Positions 11,592 through 22,400 of a stretch of DNA of 64,000 bases are shown in pieces; position 1 is the stretch's first letter; each line of letters starts with the position of its first letter. A program made the position numbers and the translations under genes. The stretch comes from Prorocentrum cordatum. Lineage: Eukaryota > Sar > Dinophyceae > Prorocentrales > Prorocentraceae. The notes beneath the pieces were generated by a model. That model was given only the letters and a program-made list of their open reading frames with translations, ran no database searches and had not been told where the DNA came from. The stretch lies in NCBI GenBank assembly GCA_963575745.1, contig CAUYUJ010004692.1:313448-377447 (forward strand). Reading direction: 5' to 3'.

Positions 11592-11762
11592 AGGCCAGTC
11601 CAGAAGAAACCTTCCACGAGAAACCCAACCTTGAGACCCCAGGATAAGACGTCCGTTGATTCTTGGTGTGGGGACGCCACGCTTTCCATGAGAGAAACAT
11701 CGAAACCCAAGAAACCCAGGACACTCTGGAGGCAAGCACGGTGTCTCTTGGCATGGGGCCCC
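11592..11762. repeat. Dispersed 170-bp repeat, copy 2
   Basis: Partner of 8232-8402. It ends at GGCATGGGGCCCCACTGCAG, immediately before the family 1 element at 11779. The same GGCATGGGGCCCCACTGCAG phrase recurs at about 11982 after that element. Confidence 0.7.
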
Positions 11763-11778
11763 ACTGCAGCCGAAACTG

Positions 11779-11963
11779 AGTATCGTTTAACCGATCCCCA
11801 GCCCCAGCGGCGTGGCCTGGACCCCACTGGTCGATTTACCCCTCTAGATGGGGACATAGGTCGTTCCCTTCGGGTTTCGAGGGGTGTATCCCCAACTGGG
11901 GGGTTGTTTGGTGGGGGTCTCGAAGGGGATGGGGATGGGGATGGGGGTCGGTTAAACGATACT
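11779..11963. mobile_element. MITE-like element, family 1, copy 2
   Basis: 185 bp with clear terminal inverted repeats: AGTATCGTTTAACCGATCCC at the left and GGGTCGGTTAAACGATACT at the right. The interior matches 4063-4250. No frame. Target-site duplication is not obvious. Confidence 0.85.
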
Positions 11964-12114
11964 AAAAACAGGATGTTTCTTGGCATGGGGCCCCACTGCA
12001 GCGAAAACGGATCGGATCGGATCGAAAACGGATCGGAGCACCAGCGAAGCGTCCCAGATCGCATCGACATCGGATCGCTGGGCCCAGCTCCAGCCGGCCC
12101 TGGCCTCTACCATC

Positions 12115-12150
12115 AGGTCGGGCACGTCTCCCTACACAAGGATTTTGGAC
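12115..12150. mobile_element. Left-end fragment of MITE-like family 2
   Basis: AGGTCGGGCACGTCTCCCTA plus GGATTTTGGACGAAAAAT resembles the left end of the element at 42499. No matching right end was found before the satellite begins. Confidence 0.5.
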
Positions 12151-12339
12151 GAAAAATAAAACAACCCCCCAGAGCGCTCAAACAATATTCAAAAATGATA
12201 CTATACCTTTTAAATAAAAGCATTAATCATTCGCTGAGCAATTAATGCTGTAGCTGTACTGTAGGGTGCTACAGTAAATAACTATTAGCGGCGGGCATGC
12301 TGTAGCTGCGACGGAGCTAGCGTGCGGCGGCCTGGGAGG

Positions 12340-14600
12340 GTTATGAATTCGAAGGGGTTGCCCGAAAAGGGCCGGGCCAAAAAAAAGTTAGAAAGGAATG
12401 TGATGCGGCATTTCCAGAGTTAGAAGGGCATTCCGAATACCAGGGGTAATTCTGCATCTCAGCGACAATCCAATCAGAATTGCCAGAGAAGCGCCAGGGC
12501 CAGGAAGGAAAAAGGCGTTCGAATGGAATTTGATAAGGAATCTCCAGAGTTAGAAAGGAATTTCGAATACCTGGGGTAATTCTGCATCTCAGAGACAATC
12601 GAATCAGAATTGCCCGAGAAGCGCCAGGGCCAGGAAGGAAAAAGTGGTTAGAAAGGAATCTGATAAGGAATTTCCAGAGTTAGGAAGAAACTTCGAATAC
12701 CACGGGGAATTCTGCATCTCAGAGACAATCGAATCAGAATTGCCCTAGAAGCGCCAGGGCCAGGAAGGAAAAAAGGAGTTAGAAAGGAATGTGATAAGAC
12801 AATTCCAGAGTTTGAAAGGAATTTCGAATACCAGGGGTACTTCTACATCTCAGAGACAATCGAATCATAACTGCCCGAGAAGCGCCAGGGCCAGAAATGA
12901 AAAAGGAATTATAAAGGAATGTGATAAGGAATTTCCAGAGTTAGGAAGAAACTTCGAATACCACGGGGAATTCTGCATCTCAGAGACAGTCGCCAGGGCC
13001 AGGAAGGAAACAAGGAGTTCGAAAGGAATGTGACAAGGAATTTCCAGAATTAGAAAAGAAATTCGAATGCCAGGGGCATTTCTGCATCTCAGAGACATAC
13101 GATTCAGCATTGCCCGAGAAGCGCCAGGACCAGGAAGGAACAAGGAAAGAGGAATATGATAAGGAACTTCCAGAGTTGCAAAGGAATTTCGAATACCAGG
13201 GGTAATTCTGCATCTCAGAGGCAATCGAATCAGAATTGCCCGGGAAGCGCCAGGGCCAGGAAGGAAAAAGGAAGTAGAAAAGGCATTCGATAAGTAATTT
13301 CCAGAGTTAGAAGGGGAAATTCTGCATCTCAGAGGCAATCGAATCAGAGTTGCCCGAGAAGCGCCAGGGCGAGGAAGGAAAAACATAATTAGAAAGGAAT
13401 GTGTTCAGGAATTTCAAAAAGTTAAAAGGACTTTCGAATGCCAGGGGCAATTCTGCATCTCAGAAAGAATCGAAACCGAATTGCCCGGGAGGCGCCAGGG
13501 CCAGGAAGGAAAAATGGAGTTATAGATAAATGCGATAAAGAATGTCCAGAGTTCAAACAAAACGGATAACAGGGGTAATTCTGCATCTCAGAGACAAGCG
13601 AATCAGAATTGCCCGAGACGCGCCAGGGCCAGGAAGGAAAAAGGAGTTATAAAGGAATGTGATATGGAATTCCCAGAGCTAGATAGGAAGTTTGGAATAC
13701 CATGGGTAATTGTGTAGCTCGGAGACAATCGAATCATAAGAGAGTTAGACATGAATTTCAAATGCCAGGGGTAATTCTGCACCTCAGAGACAATCGAATC
13801 AGATTTGCCCGAGAAGCGCCAGGGACAGGAAGGAAAAAAGGAGTTAGAAAAGAATGTGATGAGACATTTCCAGAGCTAGGAAGGAATTCCGTATACCAGG
13901 GGTAATTCTGCATCTCAGAGACACTCGAATCAGAGTTGCCCGAGAAGCGCCAAGGCCAGGACGGAAAAAAGGAGTTAGAAAGGAATTTGATAAGGATTTT
14001 CCAGAGTCAGAAGGGCATTTCGAATGCCAGGGGAAATTCTGCATCTCAGAGGCAATCGAATCAGAATTGCCCGAGAAGCGCCAGGGCCAGGAAGGTAAAA
14101 GGAGTTATAATGGAAGTTGATAAGGAATTTTCAGGGTCAGAAAGGAATTTCGAATGCCAAGGGTAATTCTGAATATCAGAGGCAATCGAATCAGAATTAC
14201 CCGGGAAGCGCCAGGGCCAGGAAGGAAAAAAGGAGTTAAAAAGGAATGTGCTAAGGAGTTTCAAGAGTTAGAAAAGAACTTCGAATACCAAGGGCAATGT
14301 TGCATCTCAGAGACAATCGAATCATAATTGCCCGAGAAGCGCCAGGGCCAGGAAGGAAAAGGGAGTTAGAAAGGAATTCGGTAGGGAATTTCCCCGAGTT
14401 TGAAAGGAATTTCGAATACCAGTGGTAATTCTGCATTTCAGAGACAATCGCCAGGGCCAGGAAGCAAAAAGGAGTTAGAAAGGAATGGGATAAGAAATTC
14501 TCAGAGTTAGAAAGGACTTCCGAATACCAGGGGTAGTTTTGCATCTCAGAGACAATCGAATCAGAGTTGCCCGAGAAGCGCCAGGGCCAGGAAGGAAATT
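12340..14600. repeat. 130-bp satellite array, main block
   Basis: About 17 copies. Each holds GGAAGGAAAAAGGAGTTAGA, GAATTTCCAGAGTTAGAAAG, CGAATACCAGGGGTAATTCT, GCATCTCAGAGACAATCGAA and GCCCGAGAAGCGCCAGGGCC. GCGCCAGGG sites at 12491, 12621, 12751 and 12882 give a spacing of 130-131. Two units are shortened (near 12990 and 14448). Small frames repeat the same peptide and are not genes. Confidence 0.95.
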
Positions 14601-15260
14601 ATCCCAGCGCGACCCTACCTAGGAGTTGGAGCCCCTAGGAAAGCAGCATAAGCTAAGCTAAGCTCAGCTCAGCTAAGCTAAGCTAAGCTAAGCTAAGATA
14701 GCTAAGGTAAGCTAAGCTAAGCTAAGCTAAGCTGAGATAAGCTAAGCTAAGCTAAGCTAGGCTAGGCTAAGCTAAGCTAGGTTAAGCTAGGCTAAACTGC
14801 GGTAAGCTAAGCTAAGCTAAGCTACTATGCGATCAGCTGAGCTAAGTTAAGCTAGGCTAAGCCAAGCTACGCTAAGCCAAGCTAAGCTAGGCTAGGCTAA
14901 GCTAAACTAAGCTAAGCTAAACTAAGCTAAGCTTAGCTTAACTAAGCTGAGATTAGATAAGCAACGTTTAGCTAATATAAGCTGGGCTAAGCTAAGCTAA
15001 GGTCAGCTAATGTAAGGTAAGCTAAGCTAAGCTAAGCTGGGCTAGACTAAGCTAAGCTAAGATGAGATAAGCTATGCTATGCTAAGCTAAGCTCAGGTAG
15101 GTTAAGCTAAGCTAAGCTAAGCTAAGCTAGGGGAACCCAGGGGGCGCAACTGGGGGAACCGCGGGGCGGGGACCGGGGGAACCGCCCGGGGCGCTTTCCA
15201 TTGACCGGCCCCTTTAAGCTAAGAGAGTAAGAACCCTTCTAGGCAGAGCCTAGGTAGGGA
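14600..15260. repeat. GCTAA pentamer element, copy 2
   Basis: Starts with CCCTACCTAGGAGTTGGAGC (14620-14639). A GCTAA/GCTAG array of about 490 bp follows, then the right module GGGGAACCGCGGGGCGGGGA ... GGCAGAGCCTAGGTAGGGA. It interrupts the 130-bp satellite, which resumes at 15260, so the pentamer element probably inserted into the satellite. Confidence 0.85.
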
Positions 15261-15775
15261 AAAAGGAGTTAGACAGGAATTTGATAAGGAACTTTCAGAG
15301 TTAGAAAGGAATTTCGAATACCAGGAGTAATTCTGCATCTCAGAGACAATCGAAGCAGAATGGCCCGAGAAGCGCCAGGGCCAGGAAGGAAAAAGTGGTT
15401 AGAAAGGAATTCGGTAAGGACTTTCCAGAGTTAGAAAGGAATTTGGTATACCAAGGGTAATTCTGCATCTCAGAGACAATCGAATCAGAATTGCCCGAGA
15501 AGCGCCAGGGACAGGAAGGAAAAAAGGAGTTAGAAAGAAATGTGATAAGGAATTTTCAGGGTTAGAAAGGAATTTCGAATACCAGGGGTAGTTTTGCATC
15601 TCAGAGACAATCCAATCAGAATTGCCCGAGAAGCGCCAGGGATAGGAACGAAAAAGGAGTTAGAAAGGAATTGGAGATGGAATTTTCAGAATGAGAAATG
15701 AATTTCGCATACCAGGGTTAGTTCAGCATCTCAGAGACAACCGAATCAGAATTGCCCGAGAAGCGCCAGGGCTTG
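15260..15775. repeat. 130-bp satellite, second block
   Basis: Four further units (GCGCCAGGG near 15371, 15501, 15635 and 15761), ending inside a unit at AAGCGCCAGGGCTTGGGCGC. Confidence 0.95.
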
Positions 15776-15779
15776 GGCG

Positions 15780-16890
15780 CCCCACGGGGGCAGCGGCCGC
15801 AGAGGGCCCCGAAAGGGGCGACAGGAAAAGCAGAATGTCAGGATCTGTTTCCATCAACTTCCACAAACACCCCACTGCAAATACAGATTCGGCGAATGTG
15901 TTGGCGGACAGCCGCTCGTGAAGATTGCGCAAATGTGCGAGGCGTGCGCGGAGCGCTTCCGTGCTGACCGCACTGCCCGAGTTTATTTGTCCGCGCGCGC
16001 GCAGCGTGGTTAAGCGCATTGCGATCAGGCAAGCGATCCAATACGCGCCCGCGCGCGGACGCGGGCCCGGGCGGTTTGCGCCGCGACTTGGCCGGGCAGC
16101 TCCATCGCCAGGGCAGCCCCTGGCTTGCTGGCATATGTGCGCGCGTTGCGACCGTTTGTAGCCCTGCCATGGGCGACCAGAGTCGCCTTGCATTGTCACG
16201 AGCGGCCGACGCGCGACGCAACTCCGCGACGTCTGCGGCGCACAGCGCGCAAACAAACAAAAAAAGGAGGCGGGGGACTAGCAGCAGGGGGGGGGACAGA
16301 AGGAGGAGGAGGGCGGCAAGCAAGTGGAGGAAGAGAGGGGAGGTGGGGCATCGGCGGGCGCGATCGGGGGGATGGGGTCGAGGAAAGGTCGGACCCTGAA
16401 GATCTCCCACCTGGTCGCACCTGGCCGGCCCCGCCGCCCCGTGACAGGCGGATTCTGCCTCGCACGCCCTGGGGCCGCGCGCCGATGGGGGGAACGGGGG
16501 AGGGCCTGCATCGCAAGCGGGCGCTTCGTCTCGAAGGGGCCTTCACTGCATAAAACGAGGATGCGGAAGACGGCTCGCGCGCGCGCATCTGTCCATGTGC
16601 GCGCGCACGCGCGCATGCACGCATGAGTGCCGATACGAATTAGGCACGCACACTGTTGGAAAATATGCCTTGGTGCGCGCGCGGCGCTCGCGCGCAAGGG
16701 AGGGCGCGTAAGCCCTCGCGTGCACATGTGCGCGTTATGTGTGCACGCGTGTTTACATGCATACATGTGTGCACGTGTGCGTCCACCCACGCGCGTCGAG
16801 GTACAGGGTGGACTGTCCTCGGACACCTTCGAACTGACTGAATTTTGCACATGTTGTGTAAGGGACGTGAGCCCCTTAATTCGCGGAGTC
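15780..16890. other. No recognised gene; CG-alternating stretch 16560-16800
   Basis: Unique GC-rich sequence with a short purine tract near 16260-16340. From 16560 to 16800 it is rich in GCGCGC, TGTGCGCG and CATGTGTGCACG words, the kind of alternating purine-pyrimidine sequence that can form Z-DNA. Open frames here overlap on both strands without recognisable domains. Confidence 0.45.
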
Positions 16891-17300
16891 CTCGGGCGCT
16901 CTTCAGCGCTTCTCTTGGGGCGCCGCGTGACTTCTCCAACGCTTTGGGGGCGTAGCCTTGGCTCCAAACGTTGTGCTTCAAAACGGTGTCGCGGGGCCTC
17001 CCTGGGCCCCCCCGAAAGCCTCTCGGGCCGTCTGGGGGGCCTGGGGGGCCAGCCCGAAAAACTAACGTCAGCTAGCGTCGAAAAGGCGTTGCATGACAGT
17101 CGCGCGCTCGTCCCTCCAGTCATAAGGACGTCCAGGACAACCGAAAAAGGGCCCCCCATATGGCCCCATGACGCACCCCTCGCCCTCAAGAAGAGCCCAA
17201 GAGGCTCCCAACAGGGCCCTGGAGACCGCCCCCCCCGACCCCCAAGAGGCGACCAATAGTCCCCTAGAAGCACCTCAGCGGTCTCCAGGAGGCCTGGAGG
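16890..17300. repeat. CCAAGA-type array with GCGTGACTT leader, copy 1
   Basis: Begins with a block containing GCCGCGTGACTTCTCC and GGCTCCAAAC that matches 36690-36730. It passes into a degenerate 9-12-mer array of GGCC(C)CCAAGAGGC words. Confidence 0.6.
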
Positions 17301-17492
17301 CCGACAACAAGCAAGCGATAAGCCCAACATACCCACCACATAGCCCCAAAGACGCCTCCAGAATATCTACTGAGCCTCTGAAGGGCCCCCTGCTCTCGCC
17401 CCATGCGCGGTTGCACGGTGGGCCGAAGGCCGCTGGATCCGCCGCCTCGAGCCCCCCGTTGCTTGCGACAGGGGCGGTGGTGTGCCGGATTT

Positions 17493-17755
17493 TACATCAC
17501 CTGCAAGGCTTTCGACAAAAGAGTTCCCAGCGGGGTCTCGGCGCGATCCGCCAGCCACTCGTGCGAACAATATTCCATAAAGTGGCCGACGGTTCGGCCT
17601 TCTGGGATGAGGGCACAGTGACCATCGGGGAACTCCGAATCATTGTTCAAGTAGTCGAAGCTATCTACTGTATGTTCAGTCAGCGTGAAATTTCCTTCGA
17701 TGCCCAATCGTGCGTTCGAAAGCGCTGGATATATCATCAAGTGCCACGTGTTGTT
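17493..17755 (-). CDS. Candidate isolated exon, unknown product
   Basis: On the minus strand an open stretch of about 85 codons reads WHLMIYPALSNARLGIEGNF, then a segment with TLTEHTVDSF and HCALIPEGRTVGHFMEYCSH, and ends SKALQ at a good donor, CTTGCAG|GTGATG (AG|GT). Its composition is less GC-rich and less biased than the neighbouring chance frames, which argues for real coding sequence. I found no acceptor: upstream the frame meets TGA just before the tandem array at 17.77 kb. It may be a gene fragment or the edge of a gene disrupted by the repeat. Product not recognised. Confidence 0.4.
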
Positions 17756-17769
17756 GAGGCGAAGGGCGC

Positions 17770-18060
17770 ATCAACTCCAAAAAAACGGTTGCACTTGAAA
17801 GCCGCATTATTCCTCACCGTGCGCGTGGGAACGGACGCACACAGTGCCGAAGCTCCAAAAGAGCGGTTGCATTTGAGAGCCGTTTCCTTCCTCACCATGC
17901 GCATGGAAACGGACGCGCACAGTGCCGAAGCTCCAAAATAGCGGTTGCATTAGAAGGCCGGTTTCTTCCTCACTTTGCGTGTGAGAAAACGGACTCTGCG
18001 CATAAGTGCCAGAAGAGCGGTTGCATTTGACAGCCCTTTTCCTCCTCACCAAGCGTGTGG
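17770..18060. repeat. Tandem array, unit about 75-80 bp, four copies
   Basis: Each unit has CGGTTGCA(T/C)TTGA, a TTCCTCACC block and GCACACAGTGCCGAAGCTCC. The unit shares CGGTTGCA and its context with the duplication at 0.7-1.7 kb. Confidence 0.8.
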
Positions 18061-18174
18061 CACGTGCATTTGCGAGCCCATAGAAATATTGTCGTGGGCT
18101 TCGTATGAATAGTTATGTTGACACATATTCTTGGAGGTCGCCAGGGCCATTACCCCTTTCCTCCTCGTCCACAT

Positions 18175-18300
18175 CCTGTTCCTCATTGTCCTCCTCCTCC
18201 TCCTCCTCCTCCTCCTCCTCCTCCTTTTGCTCCTCCTCATCATCCTTATCATCCTCCGAATCGTCATCCTCCTCCTCATCCGCCTCCTCCCCCCCCCCCT
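18175..18300. repeat. (CCT)n tract
   Basis: Pyrimidine trinucleotide tract with a run of nine C near 18290. The poly-Ser, poly-Pro and poly-Glu frames across it are not genes. Confidence 0.9.
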
Positions 18301-18589
18301 TTCCAGCCACAGTGCGATACGCGAGCGTCCGCCCAACGGCGTGCGACACGCCAACATTCACCTGGCAACGGTGCGGCCACGTGTTGACTTTTAACGTCCT
18401 CCTGCCAGGTTGCAATGCCATTCCCTACGCCACGCCCTTCCTCTTCGGCCTTTTTCATCCGCCTGCTCGGTGTCGACACGACGTCTGAAAGTCTGCGGGC
18501 CTGAATCGTGCTGCGCGCTTGTCGGGCCGCTCTCGGTAAACAGGAAAAGACAGGCATTCGCCCACGACGCTTCAAAGTTGGCAGGACAT

Positions 18590-19070
18590 ATTCAGCCGAC
18601 GCGGTCCAAGAGGCTTCTGAGACGCTGGAAGAGGCCCCCGAAAGGACTCCAACGAAGGCCCAAGAGACACAACTCGACGATTGGCAATATGTGCAAAACG
18701 ATTTGAGCGCTCTCAGCGCTGAGGGCTTCCGACAGCACCAGACGGCCCATGAGGTCTCCATGATGGCCCCAGGGCGGCCCAAGAGGCCCTCAATAAAGCC
18801 CATTGACAACCCCAAACGACCCGAGATGGCGGCCAGCACGTCCAAGAATGCCCCATATGGCCTCCAGAATGGCTAGGGTGGCCCCATATGGCTTCCAGGA
18901 CTGCCCAAAACGCCCTCCAGGGCGGCGAAAATATACTACATGGCCCCAAGACGACCTAAGATGGCTCCTGCATGGCCCCGAGAAGCCGCCAAGGGACACC
19001 CAGGAGGCCCGAACAGGCGCCCAGGAGGCGTCTTTCTCGAGATCCTCCGCACCCACCTCCGCTCCCTGAC
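18590..19070. repeat. CCAAGA-type degenerate array
   Basis: Words such as GCCCAAGAGGCC, CCAAGAATGGCC and GGCCCCATATGGC repeat on the plus strand. Small frames are by-products. Confidence 0.6.
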
Positions 19071-19454
19071 CCCCCCCCACCTTCCTCCGCCATATTTCCC
19101 CCGACGGGTTTGCACGAAAGCCCGGGCAACGCATAGTCTAGTGGCATGGACATGTTCTGGCCCAATGTTTGGCCACATATGCGTTTCCACGGGCGCAGGG
19201 GGCGGCGGCGATTGGCGCTCCGCGCATTCGATGCCAGCGTCTCCGACGCATCGAAACGCCGCGGCTGGTAGGGGGCTTTTGGCCGAAAGTGCCTCGGCCA
19301 ACCCCCCATCATGTCAAAAGCGCTCGTGCCCCCACGAGCGCGAGCGCCGCCCGTTCGAGCAGCGGCGAGCCCCGCGTCTAGGCGTCTAAACTGCACCGGC
19401 CGCTGAGGAACCCCGTCGCCCCAGACATCTGTATACATATACGAGTGCCTTCTC

Positions 19455-22400
19455 TCATGCCTTCTTGGGTGCCCCGCCACCGTTCGGCGCAGCCACCCCC
19501 GCTTTGGCCGAGCCCTTCTTCGAAGCCTCTTTCTCCACCACGGCGTCCAACGCCTTGACAAGCGGAGGTGGGATCTTCGCGCGCTGCTTGGAGAGCAGCG
19601 CCTTCGCCTCGTCTGCGCCGGCCTTCCCACTCATGGTCTCTGCAATCAGCACGCCGCCCATGATCAGAACGGCCCGCTTAGCCTTGGCGAAAGTAGACCT
19701 GCAGAAACCGATTTCCTCGGCAAGGCCATCGTCCTCCTTCGACGGAGGCCGCAGCCCGAACTGCTCGTGGACGACCGCCACGCCCTGCATGCATAGGCAC
19801 AGCGTCGCCGACTCGTCGGACAGCTTCTTGGACCTCTGCGGGTCCACCAGCTGTTTCTTGGCCAGCTTGGGGTGGTACACCTTCTCGTTGCAGATGTGCT
19901 CGTAGCCGTTGGGGATGAGTTTGTCGACACTCTTAGCCATGGCATAGGCGTCCTCAAGCAAATACACCACGATCTGCCGCTTCACGTGCACCAAAAGCTT
20001 CGAGGCTGCCTCCAACCAGAGGCCCCCCTCGTCCAAGCTGAGCTTCCACGGGAGGCCCAAGTCAGCGACACGCTTGACGAAGTTCTCGTCGGAGAGCTCG
20101 AACTGCGCAGAAGCCAAGCTTTGATCGAAATGTTGTATGGCCAACATAATCTCGGGTTTGACTTTGTGGTCGGCCAGCGCCTCGGCTGCTGTTGTTGCCG
20201 ATTGACCCAGCCAGGCGATCGCCAACGCGACCTCGTGGACGTCGGTGAAGAACTCGAGCACCGCCACCGCCGTGTCCCAACCGGGTACGCTGACGCTCCC
20301 GTCCCAGTGCTTCAGCAAGCCGTGCAGGTCCACAGGCGAAGCATCGGTGGTGTCGCGCTCGCCCGTGGGAGACATGGCCAACCCCTTCACGATCTGGAGC
20401 AAACTAGTTGCGGGGGAACACATCGCCGAGCCTTCGGTGAAGACTGCATTCATGCCCTTGATTTCGGCACGCATCGCCTCCGAGTCCAGGAACAAAGCGC
20501 AACGGGCCTGGATGTGCATATCAGGCTCTGTCACGCGAGCGATGGCGTCGACCTTGATTAAATGAATCCGAAGGGATGCCACGAGGGATTCCGTGGCCTG
20601 CTCCACCACGCCACTCAAGACACCGACGGCCAACTTGACAACCAACGTGTCCGTGATGCTGTCCACGACGTTGAGAACGTCCGGCCAGGTAGCCGACGAC
20701 TCGCCATCAGAAACATCAGGGGGCACGTCGCCATCCCACGCCCTGACTGTGGAGCTTGCCGGGAACCTTCCAGGCAGGGTTACTGCGAGATAAGGGGACG
20801 TGGCCAAGCAGTGGCGCAGCCGCTTCAGATTGACGGCGTTGTCAAGGAACGTCGATGTAGAGCCACTGCCGCAGCGGTTCGCCTGCCACTCCTCGACGCA
20901 CATTGCCGCTGACGCGGGGAAGTCGCAGGTTTGGAAGGCGAGGGTGCCTTCGATGAACTGCGACAGACTATTCGCCAGCATGTGTATCTCCGAGAGATTG
21001 CTTGCGGTTGCTGCCACGGCGCCCACACAGGAAGCGGGCAACACCGTGGCCTTCGACTTGTTGAAGTTGTCCAACAATGCCAGCAAACGCCCCCATTCCG
21101 GTGACGACGCGACATGTTGGATATGTTCGGATGCTGCCTGCACCAAGGCCAAGTCATGCTTGCAGAGCTCGAAGGCCTTGCATTTTTCTGCAGCGTCATC
21201 GCCAGGGTCTTCGTGCGACGACAGGGCCGACATGAAGCCTGCCAGCTTCCTCGTCCAAGAAAACATCAAAGCGACTCCCACGGCGTGAGAGCACTCCGAC
21301 AGCGACTTGCCCCATGACGAAATGGTACCGTGCACGTCTTGGACCTGGGTGTCAGAGCTGAATGCGTCCAGCGCCTCTGACAGGAGCGTGACAGACTCGC
21401 CCATGGCCGCGAGGGCTGTGAGGTCATCGGCCCTGGACCCGTTGATGACCACAGCGGAAGCACTCATGGGTGCCACATCATCGGCAGACGGCTTATCACC
21501 AGAGAACTGGATCATGTACTGCGCGTGGAGCAAGCCGATCGCATCATCCAAGTTCTGGCGCCCAATCTCGTCCCCGGCCTGCTTCTCCACCACGCTGCCG
21601 ACCAGCATCTTCAAGTGGGCCCCGCAAGCGGAGTTCCAGAAATCCGACCAACCGTTTGGGCGCAAGGTGGTCAAATGCGTTTCCTCTACCAACCGCTCTT
21701 TTCCCTTCAGGGAGGGGCGCCCCTCCCCTACCCCCACCCCCTGGACCTGGAGGGGGGGTCCGCGTGTAGTCGGCGCGCGCAAGATGGCCCAAGATGGCTC
21801 TAAGAGGGCCTTGGAGAGCCCAAGATGATGTCCAACATGGCCCCAGACAGCCGAAGGTGGACAAAGTTTACGGACAACGCCGCGTCTGGAGCGGGACGGG
21901 CGCCGAGGAAATGTTACTTAAGACCAGGTTTTTCCTCGATGCCCGCTGCTTCTGGCTCGATCAGACGGAAAACTGCTTTAACAGTTTTAACGCTGGCTGG
22001 GCCTGCATTCAGAGCTGGCAGCACGAGAGGTCATCGTTTCTGTCCGCTTCGTCCCCTCTGCTTTCCTCCTCGTGAGTCGTCCCTCGCCTCCCCATCCCCC
22101 CTCGCTCGCACGAGAGAGCCTGACCAGTGCCCCTCGCGGCAGCTGTTCGCCAGCGGGGCCAGCAGCAGCCGCCTCCGCGAGAGTAATGGACGGATATGCA
22201 AAGCACGACCGTCCCGATTCTCTTGGAGGGCCAGAGCGCCCCCCATCGCGATCAGGCAGGGAGTGCGGCGCAGATCGGTCGACTAGAGGCGGGCAGGAGC
22301 CCCGCCGCCGCCTTGCCCCCCCCCCCCCCGAGGTAATCGGGCGGAGGTCGCATGGGCAGGCCTCATCAGGAGCAGAGGACCCCCGCTCCATCTCTCACGC

